DNA of 64,000 bases, from NCBI RefSeq assembly GCF_048265165.1, contig NZ_JBLXCD010000001.1, positions 434,001 to 498,000 on the forward strand, read 5' to 3'. A program made the position numbers and the translations under genes. The notes beneath the pieces are model-generated. The model did no database searches. It was given only the letters and a program-made list of their open reading frames with translations, and had not been told where the DNA came from. This document shows, piece after piece, positions 1-7,713 of this stretch (positions are counted from its first letter, which is position 1; each line of letters opens with the position of its first letter). The stretch comes from Oceanospirillum sp048265165 (GTDB taxonomy: Bacteria; Pseudomonadota; Gammaproteobacteria; Pseudomonadales; Halomonadaceae).

Positions 1-134
1 CCAGCCTGAGTCAGATGAAGAAACCAGTGTCTAAATTATTCTCACAATACTAAGCCACGGCACAGGTATTCTCAGGCAAAGCAGAATAGACTGTCTGCCA
101 GTAGCTATCTATAACAAAAACAACGGAGTTCACT

Positions 135-1163
135 ATGGCCGACAGTATTATTATTGCAGCTGCCCGCTCATTGAATCAGCAAGGCGACCTGCAAGCCGTA
201 ACCCGATTGATTCAGGATGCCAAATCCCTGGGCAAACGCTGCATAACGCTTACCATTGATAGTCTTAAAATACCCTGGAACAGCCCCGTTGAGCATCATC
301 ATTTCCGGAGTGGTTGCGGCCCTCTGGAGGCTTTATCTGTCGCCAATCGACTCATTCAGGACGGAGATGCAGACCTGGTCGCAATCCACGGTAAAGACTT
401 TATCAAAAGCGATTACTCCCAGGCAGAGCGCCATGAAAAAATGTCGATCTATTCTGAGCTTTCGATGCCAGAAGCCTACACCCTGCTTGCCCGGCACTTT
501 TGTGAGCAACAAGGGCTCACGCAAGCAGGGTTTATCCGGCTCAGAAATGCTATTTTTGAGAACCTGAAGCAAACGGGAGAACAGCAAAAGCTAAAGCTTC
601 CTGCTGAGTCCTGGTATCAGCCTCTGACAGAATTATTTCGGGGTGTTGATTGCGCCAATCCCGTGGTCGACTTCGAAGGACTATTGGTCGTCAGCCATCA
701 GGGTTCAGACCTGCTCCCTCAAATAGAGCCTGTTGCTATTAAGGGTGTTGGTATCGGTATTGCTGAACATGATGGCCCGGAGTATGCCCGTGAGCTGGCC
801 CATTATCATGCCCTTGAAAAAGCCGTGCATTATGCGGAAATTCAATCCGGCATGAATGTATCGAAACTGTTAAAAAATCCAGAAACGCTAACGGAAGCCT
901 ATACCTGCTACCCAGTTGTCCCTCTGGCTCTGCTAATGGTTGCCGGTTCTATCCAGTCTGAAGATGCACTCATGCAATGGCTGAACCAGAAGCCACTGAC
1001 CTGTACAGGAGGCATGAATCTGGCACGAGCGCCATGGAACAACCCAGCTCTGAATGGCCTGATTGCTGTCTGCGAATCACTTCAGAACACCAAACAGGAT
1101 GCCTTGGTGCATGGTAACGGTGGCCTAGGCTACAAACAGGGCATCGCCCTACTTGGCCGTTAA
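135..1163 (+). CDS. Thiolase-superfamily protein, probably catalytically altered
   Basis: 342 residues, shorter than a typical thiolase (about 390-400). The fold is suggested by the opening SIIIAAARSLNQQG, by a GCGPLEALSVANRLIQDGDA stretch that resembles the thiolase nucleophile loop, and by a C-terminal HGNGGLGYKQG loop like that of acetyl-CoA acetyltransferases. The usual GHPxGxSG histidine motif is replaced by APWNNPALNG, and the C-terminal CxG cysteine is replaced by HGNGG. The reading as a degenerate or specialised thiolase-like protein is inference from these substitutions. It stands alone, followed by a hairpin at 1229-1266. The start is ATG 135, with AACGGAG upstream. The substrate is unknown. 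Confidence 0.55.
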   Translation: MADSIIIAAARSLNQQGDLQAVTRLIQDAKSLGKRCITLTIDSLKIPWNSPVEHHHFRSGCGPLEALSVANRLIQDGDADLVAIHGKDFIKSDYSQAERHEKMSIYSELSMPEAYTLLARHFCEQQGLTQAGFIRLRNAIFENLKQTGEQQKLKLPAESWYQPLTELFRGVDCANPVVDFEGLLVVSHQGSDLLPQIEPVAIKGVGIGIAEHDGPEYARELAHYHALEKAVHYAEIQSGMNVSKLLKNPETLTEAYTCYPVVPLALLMVAGSIQSEDALMQWLNQKPLTCTGGMNLARAPWNNPALNGLIAVCESLQNTKQDALVHGNGGLGYKQGIALLGR

Positions 1164-1228
1164 TATATTTTATTACCCACTCCCCTAGTATTATTAATTT
1201 TTACTTATATAAAGCCTCTTCCCTGAAG

Positions 1229-1266
1229 CAACAAACCCACATTATAAATGTGCGTTTGTTGTTTCT
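1229..1266 (+). terminator. Probable intrinsic terminator after the thiolase-like gene
   Basis: Inverted repeat CAACAAAC-C-CACAT (1229-1242) and ATGTG-C-GTTTGTTG (1248-1261) with a TATAA loop and one C/C mismatch, followed by a short T-rich tail (TTTCT). It lies 66 bp after the stop codon. Confidence 0.55.
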
Positions 1267-1402
1267 GTACAAAATATCAATCAGTATATTAGACGTTACT
1301 ATTTGCTAACAAAAAAGGCATGAGTTAATCCATACTTATAGTGTGCATATAACAATAAGTTAGGCTACCCTTGCAATAAATATCCACACAGGGAGTAGAG
1401 AA

Positions 1403-1978
1403 TTGATACAACGGAAATCAAGAATAAAAAAAGGATTGCTCACTGTCATTTTAATCGGTTCAGCTTTAGGGCTTTTCTCAGTTATCAGCTGGATAGGTAC
1501 CGACTACGCGCTGCACGCCACATCCGATCAGGCTTTCTGCGGTAGTTGCCACAGCATGAAGCCGATGCAGGCCTCCTTTCTTGATGACGTCCACGGCGGG
1601 GCATCCACAAAAGGTATTCAGGCACTTTGTTCCGATTGTCATCTGCCTCAGGACAACTACATCTCCTATCTTTATGTCAAAGCCAAAAGTGGCGCTTGGG
1701 ATGTCTGGAAAGAGTTTGTATTGGGTGCTGATGATGTGGACTGGTATGCCAAACGGAGCCGGGCGAATGAATATGTCTATGACTCCGGCTGTCTGAAGTG
1801 CCACAACAATCTAAAAAGCGGCTCTGAACGCATGAATAAACAGTTTGTTGCCCATAAGCCTTATTTTCTGGGTGCCACTGAAAAAAGCTGTATTGATTGC
1901 CATTCTGTTGGCCATAAAAACCTGGAGCACAGGCTCAAAGCGCATTTTAGCCCATATGAAGCAGCCATAAAAAAATAA
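1403..1978 (+). CDS. NapC/NrfH/NirT-family tetraheme cytochrome c (quinol dehydrogenase)
   Basis: 191 residues. One N-terminal membrane anchor (about residues 10-32) is followed by four CxxCH haem sites at C46, C76, C130 and C163, the NapC/NirT pattern. Family members take electrons from menaquinol or ubiquinol and pass them to a periplasmic reductase. The start is TTG 1403, chosen because GGGAGTAGAG lies just upstream and the ORF opens directly into a basic stretch plus membrane segment. The gene ends 62 bp before an octaheme HAO-family gene, its likely electron partner. This resembles the HaoA-HaoC pairing proposed in Epsilonproteobacteria. Direction of electron flow is inference. Confidence 0.88.
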   Translation: MIQRKSRIKKGLLTVILIGSALGLFSVISWIGTDYALHATSDQAFCGSCHSMKPMQASFLDDVHGGASTKGIQALCSDCHLPQDNYISYLYVKAKSGAWDVWKEFVLGADDVDWYAKRSRANEYVYDSGCLKCHNNLKSGSERMNKQFVAHKPYFLGATEKSCIDCHSVGHKNLEHRLKAHFSPYEAAIKK

Positions 1979-2039
1979 TAAATAACACAATTAATAACCG
2001 TCTTACGATAAGCAGACCCAAAGGATGATGAGGTTTACC

Positions 2040-3377
2040 ATGACCATAAGAGAGATCTATCGCCCAATACTGTTGTTGCTGGCACTATGCCTGCTGACAT
2101 TCAGTCACACAGGAGTAGCGGCTGAGTCAAACAAGAGTATCGATATGAGCCAGGTGCAAACCATCAGCTTTAAGCGTGGCCTGAGCGAAGTCGATAAAAG
2201 CTGCGTCAGTTGTCACCAAAAAGAACAGCCCGGTATTGTTGCCGATTGGAAAGACAGCCGCCATAGCCATGTCAGTGTCGGCTGCTATGATTGCCACGCG
2301 GCTAGGGAGGGGCAGCCTGATGCCCAACTGCATAACAAAGGCGAATTGAAAAACGTCTACATTACCCCTTTGGTTTCCCCCGCTACCTGCGGTCGCTGTC
2401 ACCCGAAAGAGCAGGAGCAGTTTAATCAAAGCGGCCACTTCCGCGCTCACCATCAGATCATCCCGAAAGACAGCTTGCATGCACTGGTAAGGGTTCACGA
2501 GGGGCGAAGTAACGAAGAGCTGGGTAACGCACCTAATGAAACAGGTTGTATCCAATGTCACGGAACCGAAATCAAACTGGATAAGGACGGCCATCCGGAC
2601 CCAACAACCTGGCCAAACGCCGGCATGGGCAACATCTATCCTGACGGTGCCACCGGCAACTGCGCGGCCTGTCATACCCGTCATAAATTCTCTATTGCCG
2701 AAGCGCGTAAACCCGCAGCCTGTGCATCATGTCACCTTGGCCCGGACCATCCGGATATTGAAGTTTTCAATAACAGTAAGCATGGCCATATCTTCAACGC
2801 TGATGGCAACAACTGGAAGTGGGACTCGCCACCGGATGGATGGGAACCAGGAGACTACCGTGCACCAACCTGCGCAACCTGCCATATGAGTGGTATCGGT
2901 GAACTCAGCACGACTCACAATATCACCGAACGGCTGTACTGGAACCTATGGGCAAAAAAATCCGAGGTTCGTAACTCCGATGATGTGTTGAGTCCTTTGC
3001 TGGGTAACGGCGTTGAAGGCCGTAAAAAGATGGAGCAGGTCTGCAGCTCCTGCCACAGTTCACGTCATACTGAAGGCTTCTTTAAACAGGGCGACAAAGC
3101 CGTCAAGCTTTACAATGTCGAATACTTTGCCCCTGCTAAAAAAATGCTGGATGAGCTGAAGGCCAAGGGTTTATTGAAAGAAAATCAATGGACGGACGAG
3201 TTCCAGATCACCTTCTATCATCTGTGGCATCACGAAGGTCGTCGCGCACGTCATGGTGCTATGATGGGAGCACCTGATTATGCCCACTGGCACGGTTTCT
3301 TTGAGCTGCAACAGGACCTCTATAAGCTAGAGGCAATTTATAAAAAGCGTCTTGAAACAGGTAAAATTGAAGACTAA
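2040..3377 (+). CDS. Octaheme c-type cytochrome, hydroxylamine oxidoreductase (HAO) family
   Basis: 445 residues with a signal peptide (about 1-28, cut near VAA/ES) and eight CxxCH haem sites at C55, C82, C117, C170, C208, C228, C278 and C335, the HAO-family count. The C-terminal MMGAPDYAHWHG stretch resembles the conserved end of HAO homologues. The upstream ATGs at 2025 and 2028 are in or too near the ribosome site. ATG 2040 sits 6 bases after GAGG, so I chose it. The NapC-type gene just upstream suggests quinol-driven reduction of nitrite or hydroxylamine, or hydroxylamine detoxification, rather than ammonia oxidation. No amo genes are in the window. Whether the P460 cross-linking tyrosine is present needs an alignment. 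A terminator follows at 3413. Confidence 0.87.
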   Translation: MTIREIYRPILLLLALCLLTFSHTGVAAESNKSIDMSQVQTISFKRGLSEVDKSCVSCHQKEQPGIVADWKDSRHSHVSVGCYDCHAAREGQPDAQLHNKGELKNVYITPLVSPATCGRCHPKEQEQFNQSGHFRAHHQIIPKDSLHALVRVHEGRSNEELGNAPNETGCIQCHGTEIKLDKDGHPDPTTWPNAGMGNIYPDGATGNCAACHTRHKFSIAEARKPAACASCHLGPDHPDIEVFNNSKHGHIFNADGNNWKWDSPPDGWEPGDYRAPTCATCHMSGIGELSTTHNITERLYWNLWAKKSEVRNSDDVLSPLLGNGVEGRKKMEQVCSSCHSSRHTEGFFKQGDKAVKLYNVEYFAPAKKMLDELKAKGLLKENQWTDEFQITFYHLWHHEGRRARHGAMMGAPDYAHWHGFFELQQDLYKLEAIYKKRLETGKIED

Positions 3378-3412
3378 ATGAATACTTAATGCTTCAGACC
3401 TGCGCAATACCG

Positions 3413-3441
3413 GAAGCCTCTGCACTTGCAGGGGCTTCTTT
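3413..3441 (+). terminator. Intrinsic terminator after the HAO-family gene
   Basis: A near-perfect 12-bp inverted repeat GAAGCCTCTGCA / TGCAGGGGCTTC (one T-G wobble) with a very short loop, followed by TTTAC. It sits 35 bp after the stop codon. Confidence 0.7.
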
Positions 3442-3571
3442 ACATTCTGAATTTTAATTCTCAGACATTCTATTCAGCTGATCATTTTCTCACTGGACAG
3501 CAATATCAACCAGGCCTAATCTTACCGCCGACCCTATCTTTCTTTACTTTCTGTTTGCAGCGAGAAAAATA

Positions 3572-4495
3572 ATGGCTCCACGCTATATGGCAACCCTCGC
3601 CCTCCTGTTAGCAATGCTACTCTGGGCCAGCTCTTTTATTGCTCTTAAATACGCCTTTCAGTGGTATCCGCCAGAATGGGTGATCTTTGGCCGTATGCTG
3701 GTCGCCGCAATCTGCTTTTTACCTTTCTGGAAGCTACTCAAACCTAAACATATTCCCCATAAAGATAAACTTTGGTTACTGGCATTGGCTTTTGCAGAAC
3801 CTGGCCTGTATTTCATTTTTGAGAGCCTCGCCCTTGAAAATACCAGTGCGTCTCAGGCGGGTATGATCACGGCCCTCCTGCCTATGCTTGTGGCCATTGG
3901 AGCGGCGTTCTGGCTGAAGGAAAACGTTAATCGTTGGATGATGCTGGGATTTGCTCTCGCCATTGCGGGAGCAATTCTTTTAAGTACCAGTAGTCAGGCC
4001 GACGTCAGTGCACCACGCCCTGTCTTCGGTAATCTGATGGAGTTAATGGCGATGATCTGTGCTGCGGTTTATACGCTCATCCTTAAGAAACTCTCTGATC
4101 GCTATAGCGCTTGGTTTATTACCGCATTCCAATCCTTTTTTGGCACAGTATTTTTCCTGCCTATGGCATTATCCGTTGAGGGTGAGCTGGTATTTCATCA
4201 GGAAGGCATCCTCTCTATTCTTTATCTGGGAGCCCTGATTACTCTCGGTGCTTACGGACTCTATAACTGGTCGGTTCAACAGATACAGGCCACACATGCC
4301 AGCGCTTACACCAACCTGATTCCGGTTTTTACTGTCATTATGGCGTTTCTGATTCTGGATGAGCGTTTTACTCAAGGACAAATCATTGCAAGTTTTCTGG
4401 TAATTGCAGGGCTTGCCCTCAGTCAAATGCCCGACAAAAAAATAGCATCTACGCGATCTACACCCCAAGAAAACGTACCACCAGAGGTAGGATGA
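3572..4495 (+). CDS. EamA/DMT-family membrane transporter
   Basis: 307 residues and about ten hydrophobic segments in two EamA repeats (roughly 5-140 and 150-285), each with a family-like motif (LLWASSFIALKYAF near the start, LGAYGLYNWSVQ in the second). Such proteins export metabolites or amino acids, but the substrate cannot be read from sequence. The gene is convergent with lrgB and the two coding regions overlap by 38 bp (4458-4495), an unusual arrangement. The ribosome site is weak (GCGAGAAAAATA before ATG). Confidence 0.85.
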   Translation: MAPRYMATLALLLAMLLWASSFIALKYAFQWYPPEWVIFGRMLVAAICFLPFWKLLKPKHIPHKDKLWLLALAFAEPGLYFIFESLALENTSASQAGMITALLPMLVAIGAAFWLKENVNRWMMLGFALAIAGAILLSTSSQADVSAPRPVFGNLMELMAMICAAVYTLILKKLSDRYSAWFITAFQSFFGTVFFLPMALSVEGELVFHQEGILSILYLGALITLGAYGLYNWSVQQIQATHASAYTNLIPVFTVIMAFLILDERFTQGQIIASFLVIAGLALSQMPDKKIASTRSTPQENVPPEVG

Positions 4496-5177
4496 AAGCA
4501 CTTAACATGCCGGTCAGCCCCATCGCGAGTCCGGCAAAAGCGCCTGCAACAGAACTGACGGCAAAGCTTTGAGCTGTACCAAAACCATGGGCTGCAAGCC
4601 CCATGGTAAAGCCCTGTACACTGTGATCATTAATCTTCAGAGCTTTAAATAACAAAGGCCCTATCACACAGCCAATGGCGCCGGTTACCAGCACAAGTCC
4701 AGCTGTTAAAGAGGGATAACCTCCAATTTTTTCAGCAATCCCCATCGCGATAGGTGATGTTACCGATTTCGGTGTCAAAGACAGCACGGTCTCCCGGCTC
4801 CCTCCCATCCCAACAACAATAGCGATAGTAGAAACCGCCGCTGTAATAATCCCGGAAATACAGGCGATGATCAACGGCCAGAACATCTGCTTTACCCGCT
4901 CGAGATGATCATAAAGCGGTACAGCCAAAGCCACTGTCGCAGGCCCCAGCAGAAAATGGATAAACTGAGCACCTTCAAAGTACTGTTGATAGTTCATATC
5001 AATCAGTGTCAGGAAGGCCACAATAATCGCGATGGCAACAATCACAGGGTGCAAAAATGCACTGCCTCCAGCCAAGCGATTAATCTGGCTTGCGACAAGA
5101 AAAGCTGCCAGAGTCACCATAATACTCATGATAGGGCTGGCAGAAAGGTAAACCCATAGTGTACTCAGATCATCCAT
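4458..5177 (-). CDS. lrgB: CidB/LrgB-family inner-membrane protein
   Basis: 239 residues, strongly hydrophobic, with the LrgB-type stretches LTPKSVTSPIAMGIAEKIGG and HGFGTAQSFAV. LrgB/CidB proteins pair with LrgA/CidA, holin-like proteins tied to murein hydrolase control and, in other bacteria, to export of glycolate or pyruvate/acetate by-products. The start at 5177 (MDDLST) follows AAAGGGGGG. The longer frame would begin inside the partner gene. The start overlaps the stop of lrgA by 8 bp, so the two are translationally coupled. The 3' end overlaps the convergent EamA gene by 38 bp. Confidence 0.88.
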   Translation of the reverse strand: MDDLSTLWVYLSASPIMSIMVTLAAFLVASQINRLAGGSAFLHPVIVAIAIIVAFLTLIDMNYQQYFEGAQFIHFLLGPATVALAVPLYDHLERVKQMFWPLIIACISGIITAAVSTIAIVVGMGGSRETVLSLTPKSVTSPIAMGIAEKIGGYPSLTAGLVLVTGAIGCVIGPLLFKALKINDHSVQGFTMGLAAHGFGTAQSFAVSSVAGAFAGLAMGLTGMLSAFILPLVVRFLGV

Positions 5178-5559
5178 GCTGCCCCCCTTTCTTTTCCGGA
5201 TCAGATGAATCGATATAGCGGGCAGCAAGCTTATTCAGCAGAACGCCGGTAACTAACAAAGTCACCGCCGTACTTAACACCAGAGCCGTCGCAATCACCA
5301 AACCGTCAGCAGCAATCAGGCGGTAGTGCACCATAAGCCCAACGCCCGCCGGAACAAACAACAGCGCCAGATAGGTCAAAAGGCCTTCACTGGCCTGGCG
5401 CACCCCTTGCGGCACACCACCATTAATAATGAGACCAATCAGTAAGAGCACCATCCCCACCACAGGCCCGGGAAAAGGCCAGTCCAAATAGCGAACCGTC
5501 AGTTCACCAAGGAACTGACAAAAAAGTAAAACCAGAAAGCCGAATAGCATAGCAACCAT
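5170..5559 (-). CDS. lrgA: CidA/LrgA-family holin-like protein
   Basis: 129 residues from ATG 5559 (MVAMLFGF), a normal length for the family. An upstream start at 5622 would add 21 residues without a clear role. There are four hydrophobic segments, with the family motif WPFPGPVVGMVLLLIGLI and LFVPAGVGLM in the middle. It is the partner of the overlapping lrgB gene. The symbols cidA and lrgA cannot be told apart by sequence here. Confidence 0.85.
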   Translation of the reverse strand: MVAMLFGFLVLLFCQFLGELTVRYLDWPFPGPVVGMVLLLIGLIINGGVPQGVRQASEGLLTYLALLFVPAGVGLMVHYRLIAADGLVIATALVLSTAVTLLVTGVLLNKLAARYIDSSDPEKKGGQHG

Positions 5560-5828
5560 ACATCCGTTTGAAATTACGTTTTGGCATAATGCCTTCACAA
5601 CCTGCCAAATGATATAGATCAAAGGTAAAAATCACCCAAATGCAAAGCTTAATACCAGCGTCATAAAGAAGTTCAACAATAGAGCTTAAATTCAGTTTCA
5701 AACTCATGTTTCAGACCAGATACATTAAGGCCAAAACAGCGTTTAAAACGCACAGCGCTTTTTTAGGGTCTCCAGAATTTTTTCAACTTCGGCCTGAAAC
5801 TCCTCATCTGCTTGCACAGGAGGAAATA

Positions 5829-6002
5829 ATGAAACAGCAGTCCTACTACAATGGTCATTTTTCGGGCTATACCTGCAAAGCTTGCTTCAGGCGTTTACCA
5901 AGGTCCGTGTTTTACCTGCCGCTTGAGGGGCGCTACCTTGAGTTCTGCCGATCCTGTACACAAATTCAACAGAAGAAAAGAAACGTTGCAAAGGCTGCCT
6001 AA
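5829..6002 (+). CDS. Small CxxC-CxxC protein, possible zinc ribbon
   Basis: 57 residues, basic and rich in aromatic residues. CKAC (C16, C19) and CRSC (C40, C43) are spaced like a treble-clef or zinc-ribbon metal site. The start is chosen by a strong AGGAGG (5819-5824) just before ATG 5829. The frame stays open upstream, but that part has no ribosome site. I do not recognise a named family. It sits alone between lrgA (divergent) and fabV. The C-terminal QQKKRNVAKAA tail is basic, so nucleic-acid binding is possible but unproven. Confidence 0.65.
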   Translation: MKQQSYYNGHFSGYTCKACFRRLPRSVFYLPLEGRYLEFCRSCTQIQQKKRNVAKAA

Positions 6003-6130
6003 TCAAACAGTTAATTCACCTCCGCAGCACAAGACCTTCGAATAAGAGTAAGGTATCATTGCCTCAACTGGGCATCGGTGCACTTACCGTCGCCTGCTCC
6101 ACCCGAAGAGATTAACAACGCAGACGAATT

Positions 6131-7333
6131 ATGATTATTAAGCCAAAAATTCGCGGTTTTATTTGTACAACAACCCACCCGACAGGATGTGAAGCTAATG
6201 TGCGTGAACAGATCGAGTTCACAAAAGCACAAGGCTCAATCAAAAACGGACCTAAGCGCGTTCTGGTGATCGGTTCTTCAAGTGGTTACGGCCTGTCTTC
6301 CCGTATTGCAGCAGCTTTTGGCTCCAATGCATCTACCATCGGTGTTTTCTTTGAAAAGCCACCAACAGAGAAGAAAACAGGCACAGCAGGCTGGTACAAC
6401 GCTGCAGCATTTGACAAAGCAGCTAATGAAGCGGGTTTGTATGCCAAAAGCATCAACGGTGATGCCTTCTCTCACGAGGCTCGCGCTAAAGTTATCGAGC
6501 TGATCAAAGAAGATCTGGGTGATATCGATATGGTTGTTTACTCACTGGCATCGCCAGTTCGTAAACTGCCTGATACCGGTGAAGTGATCCGCTCCAGCTT
6601 GAAACCCATTGGCCAGCCATACCGCTCAACGGCGATCGACACCAACAAAGATGTGATCACCGAAGCAGAGATCGGGCCAGCAACTGAGCAGGAAGTTGCT
6701 GATACCATAACGGTAATGGGCGGCGAAGACTGGGAACTGTGGATCAACGCTCTGAACGATGCCGGTGTTCTGGCTGAAGGCTGTAGAACCGTTGCGTATT
6801 CCTACATCGGCACAGATATTACCTGGCCGATCTACTGGCACGGCGCACTGGGTAAAGCAAAAGAAGATCTGGATCGTGCCGCGACAGAGCTGAATAGCAA
6901 ACTAGGCAAGAAAGGCGGCAGTGCAAATGTTGCGGTTCTCAAGTCCGTTGTAACTCAGGCTTCTTCGGCTATTCCAGTTATGCCTCTGTATCTGGCGATG
7001 GTGTTCCGCATTATGCGCGAACAGGGTCTGCACGAAGGCTGCATGCAACAGATTTATCGCATGTTCAGCACCCAGCTGTTCAAAGAAGGGAACTCAGCAC
7101 CGGCAACGGACGACACCAACCGCCTACGCCTGGATGACTGGGAACTGAAAGAAGAAGTTCAGGAAGAGTGCCGCAAACTATGGCCTCAAGTAACCACTGA
7201 GAACCTGTTTGATGTGACGGACTACCAGCTGTACAAGGACGAGTTCCTAAAGCTGTTTGGTTTTGGTCTCGACGGCGTTGACTATGAAGCAGATGTAAGC
7301 CCTCTGGTAGACTTCCAACCTATCGAGCTGTAA
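6131..7333 (+). CDS. fabV: FabV-type enoyl-[acyl-carrier-protein] reductase (NADH)
   Basis: 400 residues, the full FabV length. It begins MIIKPKIRGF, has a Rossmann-like nucleotide site (RVLVIGSSSGYGLSSRIAAAF, about 43-64), and carries the FabV active-site signature Y-x8-K (YWHGALGKAK, about 236-245). FabV does the last reduction of the fatty-acid elongation cycle, from trans-2-enoyl-ACP to acyl-ACP. FabV proteins are commonly insensitive to triclosan, unlike FabI. It is monocistronic, with a strong terminator at 7363. Confidence 0.97.
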   Translation: MIIKPKIRGFICTTTHPTGCEANVREQIEFTKAQGSIKNGPKRVLVIGSSSGYGLSSRIAAAFGSNASTIGVFFEKPPTEKKTGTAGWYNAAAFDKAANEAGLYAKSINGDAFSHEARAKVIELIKEDLGDIDMVVYSLASPVRKLPDTGEVIRSSLKPIGQPYRSTAIDTNKDVITEAEIGPATEQEVADTITVMGGEDWELWINALNDAGVLAEGCRTVAYSYIGTDITWPIYWHGALGKAKEDLDRAATELNSKLGKKGGSANVAVLKSVVTQASSAIPVMPLYLAMVFRIMREQGLHEGCMQQIYRMFSTQLFKEGNSAPATDDTNRLRLDDWELKEEVQEECRKLWPQVTTENLFDVTDYQLYKDEFLKLFGFGLDGVDYEADVSPLVDFQPIEL

Positions 7334-7362
7334 CTGCATGCAATAACAGAACGGTTCCCGAT

Positions 7363-7412
7363 AAGCCTCTCTGGTATCCTCCATTTTTGGCACGACCAGA
7401 GAGGCTTTTTAT
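7363..7412 (+). terminator. Intrinsic terminator of fabV
   Basis: Perfect 13-bp inverted repeat AAGCCTCTCTGGT (7363-7375) / ACCAGAGAGGCTT (7395-7407), with a T-rich tail running to about 7415. Confidence 0.9.
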
Positions 7413-7451
7413 TTTTCGGAACCTCAACTGACTTCGTTAAATAGCAGGCAT

Positions 7452-7483
7452 AAAAAAACCCGCTTTCGTAAAAGCGGGTTTTT
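7452..7483. terminator. Bidirectional terminator between fabV and tRNA-Asn
   Basis: 10-bp stem AACCCGCTTT (7457-7466) / AAAGCGGGTT (7471-7480) with loop CGTA. A-runs on the left and T-runs on the right let it work on either strand. On the minus strand it directly follows the tRNA gene. Confidence 0.85.
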
Positions 7484-7489
7484 CAAATT

Positions 7490-7565
7490 TGGCTCCCCGA
7501 GCAGGACTCGAACCTGCGACCAATAGATTAACAGTCTACTGCTCTACCAACTGAGCTATCAGGGA
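7490..7565 (-). tRNA. tRNA-Asn (GTT)
   Basis: On the minus strand the gene begins TCCCTGATAGCTCAGTTGG and ends with encoded CCA (7490-7492). The acceptor stem TCCCTGA pairs with TCGGGGA (one G-T pair). The D-loop reads AGCTCAGTTGGTAGAGC, the anticodon loop CTGTTAA gives anticodon GTT, and the T-arm carries GGTTCGAGTCC. The cloverleaf is complete at 76 nt. Confidence 0.97.
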
Positions 7566-7713
7566 TCTCTCGAAGAGATGGCGCATATTATAGACGCTAT
7601 ATTTCCTCAGTCAACACTATTTCTTGATTTTTTTTGTACTCAGATCATATTGTTTACACAGCTACCATAGTAATAGAGCGCAATCCTAGTAAGATGATAC
7701 CAAAGTGGACTTA

